Shown here: positions 7,287 through 13,925 of the stretch, piece by piece
Layout of the letters: each line of letters opens with the position of its first letter
How positions within the stretch are numbered: position 1 is the first letter of the stretch
Assembly: GCA_035646375.1 (NCBI GenBank)
Contig: DASRPM010000172.1
Coordinates: 1-22,750 of the forward strand
Direction: 5' to 3'
From: DASYRM01 sp035646375
GTDB taxonomy: Bacteria; Acidobacteriota; Vicinamibacteria; Vicinamibacterales; UBA2999
Length of the DNA stretch: 22,750 nt
The notes under the pieces: model-generated
Seen by the model: only the letters and a program-made list of their open reading frames with translations
Told to the model about the DNA's origin: nothing
Databases searched by the model: none
Translations under genes and position numbers: made by a program

Positions 7287-8525
7287 ATGAAGCAGGCACG
7301 AACCGCCGGTGTGGCGGCGCTGGCCCTGATGCTGGCAGCCACGATCGGCTCACAACCGGGATTCGGACAGCAGAAGATCCCGATGACGCCCATCGGTATT
7401 CCGGTCGCGCCCACCGGGCTCGCGAACCGTCCGCTGCCCAAGCTGCCCATGGAGTTCGATACCGGCGAGGGGCAGCGGATCCGCGTGACGGCTTTCGCGA
7501 CTGGCCTCGAGAACCCGTGGACGATCGCGTTCCTGCCCGACGGCGTGGCGCTCGTCACCGAGCGGCCCGGCCGTCTGCGGGTCATCCGCAACGGCAAGCT
7601 CGATCCCAAGCCGGTGGCCGGCGCGCCGATGGCGCGCAACCTGGGGATCTCGGGCGAGCCGGGAGCCGTGCATGGCTACATGGACGTGGTCCTGCACCCC
7701 AACTTCGCCAGCAACAAGCTGGTCTACCTCTGCTACACCAAGCCGCTCGACGAGAAGCGTCAGACGACGGCCATCGCGCGCGGCCGCTGGGACGGCAGCG
7801 CGCTCGTGGAGACGAAAGATGTCTTCGTGGGTGCCGAGGGCAACGGCGTGGCGCGCATCGCGTTCGGGCGCGACGGCATGCTCTACGTGACGACCGCCGG
7901 CAACGCGGCCCAGGACGGTAACGCACAGGGCGGCAAGGTGCTGCGCATCAAGGACGACGGCACCGTCCCGCCCGACAACCCGTTCGTGGGCAAGGCCGGC
8001 TACAAGCCCGAGGTCTACACGCTCGGACACCGCAGTTCGCTCGGCCTCGCCGTGCATCCCGGCACCGGCCAGATGTGGCAGCACGAGAACGGCCCGAACG
8101 GCGGCGACGAGATCAACATCCTGAAGCCGGGCGCCAACTACGGCTGGCCGCTCGTGAGCTACGGGCGCACCTACCAGGGGGCGTGGCAGGGCAAGTCGGG
8201 CGCCAGTCACGATGGCTTCGAGGCGCCGATCGTCTTGTGGATTCCATCGATCGCCGCGTCGGGGATGGAGTTCTACACCGGCGACAAGCTGCCGAAGTGG
8301 AAGGGCGACGTCTTCGTGGGCGCGCTGCGCACGGGCGAAATTCCGGGCACCGGGCATCTCGAGCGCATCCTCTTCAACGAGAAGATGGAGGAAATGCGAC
8401 GCGAGTCGCTGCTCGTCGAGCTGCGGCAGCGCATTCGCGACGTGAAGCAGGGGCCGGACGGCCTGCTCTACGTCACGACCGACCAGACGCAGGGCGCGAT
8501 TCTGCGCATCGAGCCAGCGAATTGA
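7287..8525 (+). CDS. Secreted PQQ-dependent aldose sugar dehydrogenase-like protein
   Basis: A 412-residue exported six-bladed propeller of the soluble glucose/aldose sugar dehydrogenase family (YliI/Asd type), which oxidises sugars with PQQ in the periplasm. A signal peptide (about residues 1-27, ending GFGQ) is followed by family motifs: ENPWTIAFLPDGVALVTERP, GYMDVVLHPNFASNKLVYL, VYTLGHRSSLGLAVHP with the catalytic-type His (about H248), HENGPNGGDEINIL, and PGANYGWPLVSYG. The C-terminal half includes FVGALRTGEIPGTGHLERILF and GPDGLLYVTTDQTQGAILRIEP. Length and motif order are normal for the family. No PQQ biosynthesis gene is in the window. The true electron acceptor and sugar are unknown. 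Confidence 0.88.
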   Translation: MKQARTAGVAALALMLAATIGSQPGFGQQKIPMTPIGIPVAPTGLANRPLPKLPMEFDTGEGQRIRVTAFATGLENPWTIAFLPDGVALVTERPGRLRVIRNGKLDPKPVAGAPMARNLGISGEPGAVHGYMDVVLHPNFASNKLVYLCYTKPLDEKRQTTAIARGRWDGSALVETKDVFVGAEGNGVARIAFGRDGMLYVTTAGNAAQDGNAQGGKVLRIKDDGTVPPDNPFVGKAGYKPEVYTLGHRSSLGLAVHPGTGQMWQHENGPNGGDEINILKPGANYGWPLVSYGRTYQGAWQGKSGASHDGFEAPIVLWIPSIAASGMEFYTGDKLPKWKGDVFVGALRTGEIPGTGHLERILFNEKMEEMRRESLLVELRQRIRDVKQGPDGLLYVTTDQTQGAILRIEPAN

Positions 8526-8610
8526 GCCTTTAGCCTCTTGCCTTTGGCCTCTAGGTACTACTCTGCCAGGAAGCTCTTGCGAGAGGCCAGAGGCTAGAGC
8601 CTAGAGGCCA
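8526..8610. repeat. Imperfect inverted-repeat tract after the sugar dehydrogenase
   Basis: The first 85 bp after the stop are built from repeated CCTCT/AGAGG and TAGCC/GGCTA words. TGGCCTCTAGG (8545-8555) pairs perfectly with CCTAGAGGCCA (8600-8610), and TAGCCTCT (8531-8538) pairs with AGAGGCTA (8589-8596), so several alternative hairpins are possible. It may act as a terminator or be a remnant of a small intergenic repeat. The rest of the 207-bp gap up to the next gene shows no ORF. Confidence 0.5.
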
Positions 8611-8695
8611 GTTCAATCCTGGCGTCCTCCCGCCGATTACGGACCGGGAGTGATTCGCTTGCGCCAGCCAGGCCCGACCGTCCGCTGTCTCCTGA

Positions 8696-8734
8696 TACGA
8701 TCGGGGCCGTACCTCGCACGAGGAACGCCCCGAT
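8696..8734 (+). promoter_or_regulatory. 5' leader hairpin covering ribosome-binding site and start codon
   Basis: TACGAT (8696-8701) is a possible -10 element. Within the leader, ATCGGGGC (8700-8707) is perfectly complementary to GCCCCGAT (8727-8734). Inside this, CCTC (8712-8715) pairs with GAGG (8720-8723). The GAGG is the apparent Shine-Dalgarno sequence, and the outer arm includes the A and T of the ATG at 8733. The fold would hide both from ribosomes. If transcription starts after TACGAT at about 8708, the 5' outer arm would not be in the RNA, so a more upstream start is needed for the full hairpin. Confidence 0.35.
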
Positions 8735-9779
8735 GAGCCGACCGGTCCGAAACCTGCTCCTGACGATTCTCACGGCGCTGATCCTCGGATCGCTGATGAC
8801 CGTGACGCCGGCGGCGCAGCGCGCCCAGCCGATCAAGCGTGACGAAGTGCCAACCAAGAAACGCGTCGCGCCGCTGCCGCCGCGCGGCACGTTCGTGCCG
8901 CCCCGGACCCCGTGGGGCGATCCGGATATCGCGGGCGACTACAACAACAGCGACGAGAGCGGCATCCCGTTCGAGAAGCCCGACGAGTTCAAGGGGCGGC
9001 GCGCGGAGGACATCTCACCAGCGGAATTCGCCAAGCTGGTGCAGCAGCGGCAGGAGCAGACCATCGAGCGGACGCCGGGCCTGAGCGAATTTCCCGGCGC
9101 CACGAGCCCGATGCACTGGTTCGAGAACTACTACGCGGCGAACAGCCGCCCGTGGCTCGTCGTCGATCCGGCCGACGGCAAGGTGCCGCCGCAGACCGCC
9201 GAGGCGCAGCAGCGGGCCCGCGCGCGCCAACAGGCCCGCGCCGGTCGCGGCCCCGCCGACTCGTGGGAAGACCGCAGCAACTACGACCGCTGCATCACGC
9301 GCGGGATCCCCGGCTCGATGATGCCCGCGATCTACGGCAACTCGTACCGGATTCACCAGGGTCCCGGCTTCGTCACCATCACCTACGAGATGGTGGGCGA
9401 CACGCGTGTGATTCCACTCGACGGCCGGCCGCACCTGCCTGGCCGTTTCCGCCACTACATGGGCGATGCGCGCGCCCGCTGGGAGGGCAGCACGCTCGTC
9501 ATCGAGACGACGAACTTCACCGACAAGACGCCGTACCGCGGGTCGAGCGAGCAGCTGAAGCTGGTCGAGCGCTTCACGCCGCTCGGGCCCGACACTGTTG
9601 AATGGGCCGTCACGTTCGAGGACCCGCTCACGTGGGCGCGTCCGTGGACCTTTGCGATGAACCTGACGCGCGACGCGACGCAGCCGCCGTTCGAGTATGC
9701 GTGCCACGAAGGCAACTACGGCCTGCGCAACATCCTGGCCGCGGCCCGGGCCGAGGAGAGGGCGGCCGTGGGCAAATGA
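8733..9779 (+). CDS. Secreted protein of unknown function (WEG-motif family, copy 1)
   Basis: A 348-residue exported protein with no domain I can name. An N-terminal hydrophobic stretch (about residues 7-28, ending PAAQ) is a signal peptide. Then come a Pro/Arg-rich segment, TPWGDPDIAGDYNN, a Gln/Arg/Ala-rich low-complexity stretch (about 155-172), and a C-terminal half with RCITRGIPGSMMPAIYGN, ARWEGSTLVIETTNFTDKTP, ERFTPLGPDTVEWAVTFEDP and WTFAMNL. The pattern 'PD.tG.W - C..rG.p - DGR..lp - G...WEG.TLV.et..F - ERF - vT.eDP' is shared with the gene at 10983, so the two are paralogues. The family recurs in Acidobacteriota as far as I recall; its activity is undetermined. Its stop overlaps the DUF6152 gene start (ATGA). 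Confidence 0.75.
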   Translation: MSRPVRNLLLTILTALILGSLMTVTPAAQRAQPIKRDEVPTKKRVAPLPPRGTFVPPRTPWGDPDIAGDYNNSDESGIPFEKPDEFKGRRAEDISPAEFAKLVQQRQEQTIERTPGLSEFPGATSPMHWFENYYAANSRPWLVVDPADGKVPPQTAEAQQRARARQQARAGRGPADSWEDRSNYDRCITRGIPGSMMPAIYGNSYRIHQGPGFVTITYEMVGDTRVIPLDGRPHLPGRFRHYMGDARARWEGSTLVIETTNFTDKTPYRGSSEQLKLVERFTPLGPDTVEWAVTFEDPLTWARPWTFAMNLTRDATQPPFEYACHEGNYGLRNILAAARAEERAAVGK

Positions 9780-10177
9780 AACTCCTGGCCGCGGTCTGGC
9801 TGCTCGCGGCAGCCGCGCCCGCGGCGCACCACTCGCTGACCGCCACCTACGACAACCGCAGGCAGGTGACGATCACCGGCAGCGTGCGTGAGTTCCAGTT
9901 CGTCAACCCGCACCCCTGGATCGGCATCGACGTCACCGATGACGGCGGCGTGCGGCGATGGCGGCTCGAACTGGACAACCGCTGGGAGCTGGAGAACATC
10001 GGCATGAACGCCGACACGTTCAAGCCCGGCGACGTGATCGTCGTCTCGGGCAGCGGTGGCCGCGACGGCGCGCGCAGCGTGTACGTGCGGCGCCTCGATC
10101 GCGCCGCGGACGGACTCCTGTACGAGCAGGTCGGACCCTCGCCGCGGATGCAGTTCGGCGCGGGGCGCACAAGGTAG
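9776..10177 (+). CDS. DUF6152 family secreted protein
   Basis: A 133-residue small exported protein. The signal peptide MKLLAAVWLLAAAAPA is followed by AHHSLTATYDNRRQVTITGSV, FQFVNPHPWIGIDVTD, RWRLELDNRWELENIGMN and FKPGDVIVVSGS, the order seen in DUF6152 proteins, which look like small OB-like or beta-sandwich folds. The HH and NPHPW positions are the family hallmarks. The start ATG overlaps the upstream stop by 4 nt (ATGA), so translation is coupled to the WEG-motif protein and the two probably act together. Function unknown; the His-rich N-terminus might bind a metal, but that is a guess. Confidence 0.78.
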   Translation: MKLLAAVWLLAAAAPAAHHSLTATYDNRRQVTITGSVREFQFVNPHPWIGIDVTDDGGVRRWRLELDNRWELENIGMNADTFKPGDVIVVSGSGGRDGARSVYVRRLDRAADGLLYEQVGPSPRMQFGAGRTR

Positions 10178-10185
10178 GATTCGGG

Positions 10186-10452
10186 ATGGACGAACCGGTC
10201 GACGTTCCGATCGGGCCGGAACTCGACCTGCACTCGTTCGCGCCGGCCGACATCCGCTCGGTGGTCGAGGAGTATCTGAGCGAGGCCGCGGCGAGAGGAA
10301 TCACGGAAGTGCGGCTCGTCCACGGACGCGGCCGCGGCGTCCAGCGCGGCATCGTGCAAGCGACGCTCGAGCGGCACCCGCTCGTGGCCGAGTTCTGGGA
10401 CGACACGTCGTCGCACCTGGGCGCGACGATCGCGAGATTGAAGTGTACGTAG
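10186..10452 (+). CDS. Small Smr (MutS2 C-terminal-like) domain protein
   Basis: An 88-residue stand-alone Smr domain. It contains the LDLH motif (residues 13-16), the HGRGRG motif (46-51), VQRGIVQATLERHPLVAEF and the closing LGATIARL, all in the family order. Smr domains in MutS2 and in free-standing proteins cut or bind nucleic acid (branched DNA or stalled-ribosome mRNA). This one has no MutS ATPase, so which role it has is open. The ATG at 10186 follows the DUF6152 stop by 8 nt. A longer reading frame upstream is only the shadow of the DUF6152 gene. The stop is one base pair from the palindrome at 10453. Confidence 0.85.
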   Translation: MDEPVDVPIGPELDLHSFAPADIRSVVEEYLSEAAARGITEVRLVHGRGRGVQRGIVQATLERHPLVAEFWDDTSSHLGATIARLKCT

Positions 10453-10473
10453 AGGCGGGTCTTAGACCCGCCT
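10453..10473. repeat. REP-like palindrome (hairpin), second copy
   Basis: AGGCGGGTCT, centre T, AGACCCGCCT: perfect 10-bp arms with a single central base (in practice a 9-bp stem with a TTA loop). It begins right after the Smr stop codon and ends one base before the DUF2452 start. GTAC (10445-10448) lies four bases before the stem, as in the copy at 4291-4310, although the stem sequence differs. Confidence 0.6.
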
Positions 10474-10474
10474 G

Positions 10475-10981
10475 ATGGATTCGATGAGCGACAGGGACGA
10501 TACCAAGTACAGCGGGGAGAACTTCCGGGGGGCCGATCATGCGTCGCCGTATCCGGTCAGCCGGCTGGGCGCGCCCGTGTCGCTCGTGGACACCGCGAAG
10601 ATCATCGAGGCCGCCTCGTCGAAGGTGGCGCTGCGGACCAACGCGCAGCTCGAGGTCATCGTCGAGCAGATGAAGGCGCTGCAGGAGCGGGCCCGCGAGA
10701 TCATCGAGCAGGCGTCGCGCGACGTGGACCTGATTCACGCGGAGTGCCGCTTTCATCGGGTGCCCGGGCGCGTCTATCACCTCTTCGAGCGGCGCGACGG
10801 TCATCGCTACTTCTCGATGGTCGGCCCCGACGAGTTCGGGGGCGCGGTGCCCTCGGGCTTCATCGCCAGCTACCGCTACGAGCACGACGAGTCGTGGACG
10901 CGCCTGGACGAGATCGACGCCCGCGACCGGCGGCGCGCCGACATTCAAGGGTTCGTGTCGAACCGCCTGCTGAAGGAGTGA
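10475..10981 (+). CDS. DUF2452 (C1orf50-like) protein
   Basis: A 168-residue cytoplasmic protein matching the DUF2452 family, whose eukaryotic member is C1orf50. Family features: PYPVSRLGAPVSLVDTAKII (26-45), a helical stretch with MKALQERAREIIEQA, then DLIHAECRFHRVPGRVYHLF (about 84-103), RYFSMVGPDEFGG and SYRYEHDESWTRLDE. It has no signal peptide or membrane segment. Molecular function is unknown. The ATG at 10475 sits directly on the palindrome and has no Shine-Dalgarno sequence; ATG 10484 in the same frame is an alternative that would remove three residues. It lies 22 nt after the Smr gene, so the hairpin may control its expression. Confidence 0.82.
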   Translation: MDSMSDRDDTKYSGENFRGADHASPYPVSRLGAPVSLVDTAKIIEAASSKVALRTNAQLEVIVEQMKALQERAREIIEQASRDVDLIHAECRFHRVPGRVYHLFERRDGHRYFSMVGPDEFGGAVPSGFIASYRYEHDESWTRLDEIDARDRRRADIQGFVSNRLLKE

Positions 10982-10982
10982 C

Positions 10983-11822
10983 ATGAGAGCACGAGTGCTG
11001 CTCGCAACGGCCTTAGGAGTGGCGTTGGCGCTGGCGCCGCTGGGTGCGCAGTGGCCGGTGGCTCCGGACAAGAAGCTGCCGCTCAAGGCCGACGGCACGC
11101 CCAACCTCGAGGCCCCGGCGCCACGCACGGCCGACGGCAAGCCCGACCTCACGGGCGTGTGGCTGAACGAGTGGTTCTACGGCGGGCAGGTGCGCCAGCC
11201 GCCGGCGGCAAGGCCAGGCGAGCCGCCGCCCTCCACCTTCGCGAACATCGGGACCCACTTCCCCAAGGGGCTGCCGCTCCAGCCGTGGGCCGCCAAGCTC
11301 CTCGCCGAGCGCAAGGAGTGGAACAGCAAGGACAACCCGGATGCGTTCTGCCTGCCAATGGGCATCATGCAGTTCCACGAGCATCCGCAACCGCGGAAGA
11401 TCATCCAGACGCCCGACGTGCTCGTGATCCTCTACGAGGGCAACGCTGGCGTGCGTCAGATCTTCACCGACGGGCGGGCCCTGCCGGCGAACGACCCGCA
11501 GCCGTGGTGGTACGGCTACTCGGTGGGCCGCTGGGAGGGCGACACGTTGGTGGTCCGGTCCAATGGCTTCCGCGACGGCGGCTGGCTCGACATCGACGGC
11601 TCGCCGATGACCGACGCCGCCACCGTGACCGAGCGTTTCCGCCGCCTCAACTACGGCACGCTGAAGATCGACGTGACGATCGACGACCCGAAGGCGTACA
11701 CCACGCCCTTCACGGTGCGGGTGAACCAGAAGCTGATGGTGGACGAGCGGCTCGACGCCGAGCTCATCGAGTTCATCTGCCAGGAGAACGAGCGCGACGT
11801 CAAGCACATGGTCGGCAAGTAA
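10983..11822 (+). CDS. Secreted protein of unknown function (WEG-motif family, copy 2)
   Basis: A 279-residue exported paralogue of the gene at 8733. The signal peptide (residues 1 to about 20, ending PLGAQ) is followed by RTADGKPDLTGVWLNEWFYG, FCLPMGIMQFHEHPQPRKII, a central beta-rich part with QIFTDGRALPANDPQPWW, YSVGRWEGDTLVVRSNGF, ERFRRLNYGTLKIDVTIDDP and YTTPFTV. A single Cys sits in FCLPMG and one near the C-terminus (EFICQEN), as in copy 1 (RCITRG, YACHEG), hinting at a conserved disulfide. GGAG at 10976-10979 is the ribosome-binding site, and the gene follows the DUF2452 stop by 1 nt. Activity unknown. Confidence 0.76.
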   Translation: MRARVLLATALGVALALAPLGAQWPVAPDKKLPLKADGTPNLEAPAPRTADGKPDLTGVWLNEWFYGGQVRQPPAARPGEPPPSTFANIGTHFPKGLPLQPWAAKLLAERKEWNSKDNPDAFCLPMGIMQFHEHPQPRKIIQTPDVLVILYEGNAGVRQIFTDGRALPANDPQPWWYGYSVGRWEGDTLVVRSNGFRDGGWLDIDGSPMTDAATVTERFRRLNYGTLKIDVTIDDPKAYTTPFTVRVNQKLMVDERLDAELIEFICQENERDVKHMVGK

Positions 11823-11828
11823 GTCGAC

Positions 11829-12410
11829 ATGCGCGTGTTCTCGATCGCGCTGCTGCTCTTCATCGTCCTGGATCCCTTCGGGAACCTGGTCACGCTGAAC
11901 ACGCTGCTGCGCGCGGCGACGCCGGCGCGGCGCCGGCGGATCATCATCCGCGAGAGCATCATTGCCCTTGCCATCCTGCAGCTGTTCGTCTTCGCCGGCG
12001 GCGCCATCCTGCGCGCCCTGGGGCTGCAGGCCTACACGCTCGGCATCTCCGGCGGCATCGTGCTGTTCATGATCGCGCTCGGGATGGTGTTCCCGGCCCG
12101 GAAGGTCCTCGACAAGGAAGGGCTCGACGATCCGCTGGTCGTGCCGATCGCGATGCCGCTCATCGCCGGGCCCGGCGCAATCTCGGTGGTCATCCTGCTG
12201 GCGCAGACCAACCCGGTCCAGAACGTCGCGGCCGCGGTCGTGGTGGCGTGGCTTCCCACCGCAATCACCCTCGCGGTGTCCACCTGGCTCTTCAATTTCC
12301 TCGGCCCGCGCGGCGCCGTGGCGCTCGAGCGCCTGATGGGGATTCTGCTGGTGATGGTGTCGGTGCAGATGGTGCTCGACGGACTGAGCGGCTACCTGAA
12401 GGCGGCCTGA
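11829..12410 (+). CDS. MarC family integral membrane protein
   Basis: A 193-residue inner-membrane protein with about six hydrophobic segments and the MarC/YhgN family signatures: LLLFIVLDPFGNLVTLNTLL near the N-terminus, GISGGIVLFMIALGM, and VPIAMPLIAGPGAISVVILL in the second half, ending RLMGILLVMVSVQMVLDGL. The two halves (DPFGN and PLIAGPG) form the inverted repeat typical of the family. Despite the name, the family has no proven role in drug resistance; transport is assumed. The gene follows the secreted WEG-motif gene by 6 nt and probably shares its transcript. Confidence 0.9.
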   Translation: MRVFSIALLLFIVLDPFGNLVTLNTLLRAATPARRRRIIIRESIIALAILQLFVFAGGAILRALGLQAYTLGISGGIVLFMIALGMVFPARKVLDKEGLDDPLVVPIAMPLIAGPGAISVVILLAQTNPVQNVAAAVVVAWLPTAITLAVSTWLFNFLGPRGAVALERLMGILLVMVSVQMVLDGLSGYLKAA

Positions 12411-12417
12411 GCCGCGC

Positions 12418-12445
12418 TATCATTCGGGACTGGTCGCCAAGGAGG
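12418..12445 (+). promoter_or_regulatory. Putative -10 and strong ribosome-binding site for the DUF1326 gene
   Basis: TATCAT (12418-12423), with CTGAAG 16 bp upstream (12396-12401), is a weak promoter candidate. AAGGAGG (12439-12445) is a near-perfect Shine-Dalgarno sequence, 5 nt before the GTG at 12451, and decides that start. Confidence 0.5.
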
Positions 12446-12450
12446 CACAC

Positions 12451-13077
12451 GTGGCTACACCGTCATGGCAGGTCGCCGGGCAGTACTACGAGAATTGCAG
12501 CTGCGACTACGTCTGTCCCTGCATTTTCACTCAGCTCACCGCCAAGCCGAGCAAGGGGTCGTGCACCTTTGCCATGGGCTTCAAGATCGATCGCGGAAGC
12601 TTCGGCGGTCTCGCGCTCGACGGTCTCGGCTTCATCGTCGTCGGGTTCACGCCTGAAGAGATGGGCAAGGGCAACTGGTCCGCCGGCGTCATCGTGGACG
12701 AGCGGGCCAGCGCGGCGCAACGCGACGCGATCGTGGCGATTGCGAGCGGCGCCGCGGGCGGTCCGATGGCGGCGTTGTCGGGCATGATCACCAACTTCGT
12801 GGGCGTCGAATCGGCGCCCATCCGCTTCGACCTGTCCGGCGCGCAATGGTCCGTCAAGGCCGCATCGCTGGTCAGCATCTCCGCCACGCCCGCAATGGGT
12901 ATCGACCCGGCGGCGACCGAGCCGCTGCAGCTCGGCAACACGGGCCATCCGGCGAACACCAACGTCAGCCTGGCCCATGCGGTACAGAGCCAGGTCAATG
13001 CGTTCGGGTTCTCGTGGAACGACTCGAGCGGCCGGAACAACGGTCAGTACGCGCCCTTCACCTGGGCGAACGCGTAA
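12451..13077 (+). CDS. DUF1326 protein with N-terminal cysteine cluster
   Basis: A 208-residue protein of the DUF1326 family. The hallmark is the N-terminal cluster YYENCSCDYVCPCIF, with cysteines at 16, 18, 22 and 24 and a fifth at 38, followed by CTFAMGFKIDRGSFGGLALDGL and a beta-rich core. No signal peptide is visible, so it is probably cytoplasmic. The cysteine arrangement suggests metal or thiol chemistry, but no activity is established that I know of. The start is GTG, fixed by the strong AAGGAGG upstream. DUF1326 and DUF2182 genes are commonly neighbours. Here the DUF2182 gene follows tail to tail, with 16 bp between the stops. Confidence 0.87.
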   Translation: MATPSWQVAGQYYENCSCDYVCPCIFTQLTAKPSKGSCTFAMGFKIDRGSFGGLALDGLGFIVVGFTPEEMGKGNWSAGVIVDERASAAQRDAIVAIASGAAGGPMAALSGMITNFVGVESAPIRFDLSGAQWSVKAASLVSISATPAMGIDPAATEPLQLGNTGHPANTNVSLAHAVQSQVNAFGFSWNDSSGRNNGQYAPFTWANA

Positions 13078-13093
13078 TCGCCGGCGACGTCGG

Positions 13094-13879
13094 TCAGCGC
13101 ACCAGCATCCACACGGCCATCCCGAGCAGCGCGGCGCCGCTGGCGATGGAGGTGTACTCCGCGAACGGGGCGGTCTTCTCGACGAGCACCCACACCGTGA
13201 GCGTGACGATGACCACCAGGTTCATCACGCCGCCGGCAAACAGGATCAGCATCAGCGCCCAGCAGCAGCCGAGACAGTAGGCGCCATGGCCGGCGCCGAG
13301 CCGGAACGCGCCGGCGATGCCGCTGCGCCAGCGCTGCATCAGGAAGCCGAGCGGCGAACGGCAGACGCGCAGGCAGGCGCGCTTGAGCGGCGTCAGTTGA
13401 TACACGCCGGCGACGCCGAGCAGGACCGCACCGGCAATCGGCCCGGACGGCTCCATCATCGGGGTCAGGACGAACGCCGAGGCGAGCAGCCGCTGCAGTG
13501 CCGCCAGCACGATGCTGAAGAGCCCCCACACCATGAGGTAGCCCGAGGCGAGCGCGTAGACACGCCGCGCCGGGCTGCCGGGCTCCGCGCTCCTGCGGGC
13601 GGCCGTCGCGTACAGCAGAATCAGGGGCGCCGCCGTCGGCAGCATCATGGCCGTCATCATCACGGCCCACATGGCCACGAGCAGCAGGACGTGCGGCCAG
13701 TTCCACACGGTCGTCATCATCCAGCCGGCCGCGCCGTTCATCGGGCCGTACATGTCGCGCGCCATCAGCACGATCCAGAGCCACGCGGCGATGGGCACCG
13801 CACCGAGCACGACCAGCATCACGCGCCGGTCGCTCCGTAGTGCGGTTTCGATCAGTGTCGGTGAGTGACGCTCCTGCAT
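13094..13879 (-). CDS. DUF2182 integral membrane protein with cysteine motifs
   Basis: A 261-residue membrane protein of the DUF2182 family (often labelled predicted metal-binding). It has about six hydrophobic segments. Family motifs: WAVMMTAMMLP (71-81), QLTPLKRACLRVCRSPLGF (161-179, C169 and C173), and GHGAYCLGCCWALM (197-210, H198, C202, C205 and C206), followed by GGVMNL and VLVEK. The Met-rich and Cys-rich segments suggest binding of a soft metal such as copper, but this is inference. The ATG at 13879 has no clear Shine-Dalgarno sequence. The partner DUF1326 gene converges from the other strand. Confidence 0.87.
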   Translation of the reverse strand: MQERHSPTLIETALRSDRRVMLVVLGAVPIAAWLWIVLMARDMYGPMNGAAGWMMTTVWNWPHVLLLVAMWAVMMTAMMLPTAAPLILLYATAARRSAEPGSPARRVYALASGYLMVWGLFSIVLAALQRLLASAFVLTPMMEPSGPIAGAVLLGVAGVYQLTPLKRACLRVCRSPLGFLMQRWRSGIAGAFRLGAGHGAYCLGCCWALMLILFAGGVMNLVVIVTLTVWVLVEKTAPFAEYTSIASGAALLGMAVWMLVR

Positions 13880-13894
13880 CGGCGGTGCCGCAGG

Positions 13895-13923
13895 ATTATC
13901 GGTCGGCGATGAAGCCGAGTCGA
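13895..13923 (-). promoter_or_regulatory. Putative sigma-70-type promoter of the DUF2182 gene
   Basis: On the minus strand TCGACT (13923-13918, four of six to TTGACA) and GATAAT (13900-13895, five of six to TATAAT) are exactly 17 bp apart. The predicted start of transcription is about 9 nt before the ATG. It occupies the 46-bp gap after the TonB receptor stop, so the DUF2182 gene can be expressed separately from the receptor. Confidence 0.5.
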
Positions 13924-13925
13924 CC

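Noticed and set aside
11051..12787. 578-codon plus-strand frame across three genes
   Set aside because: Spans the secreted protein, MarC and DUF1326 genes in another frame, with no recognisable domain.
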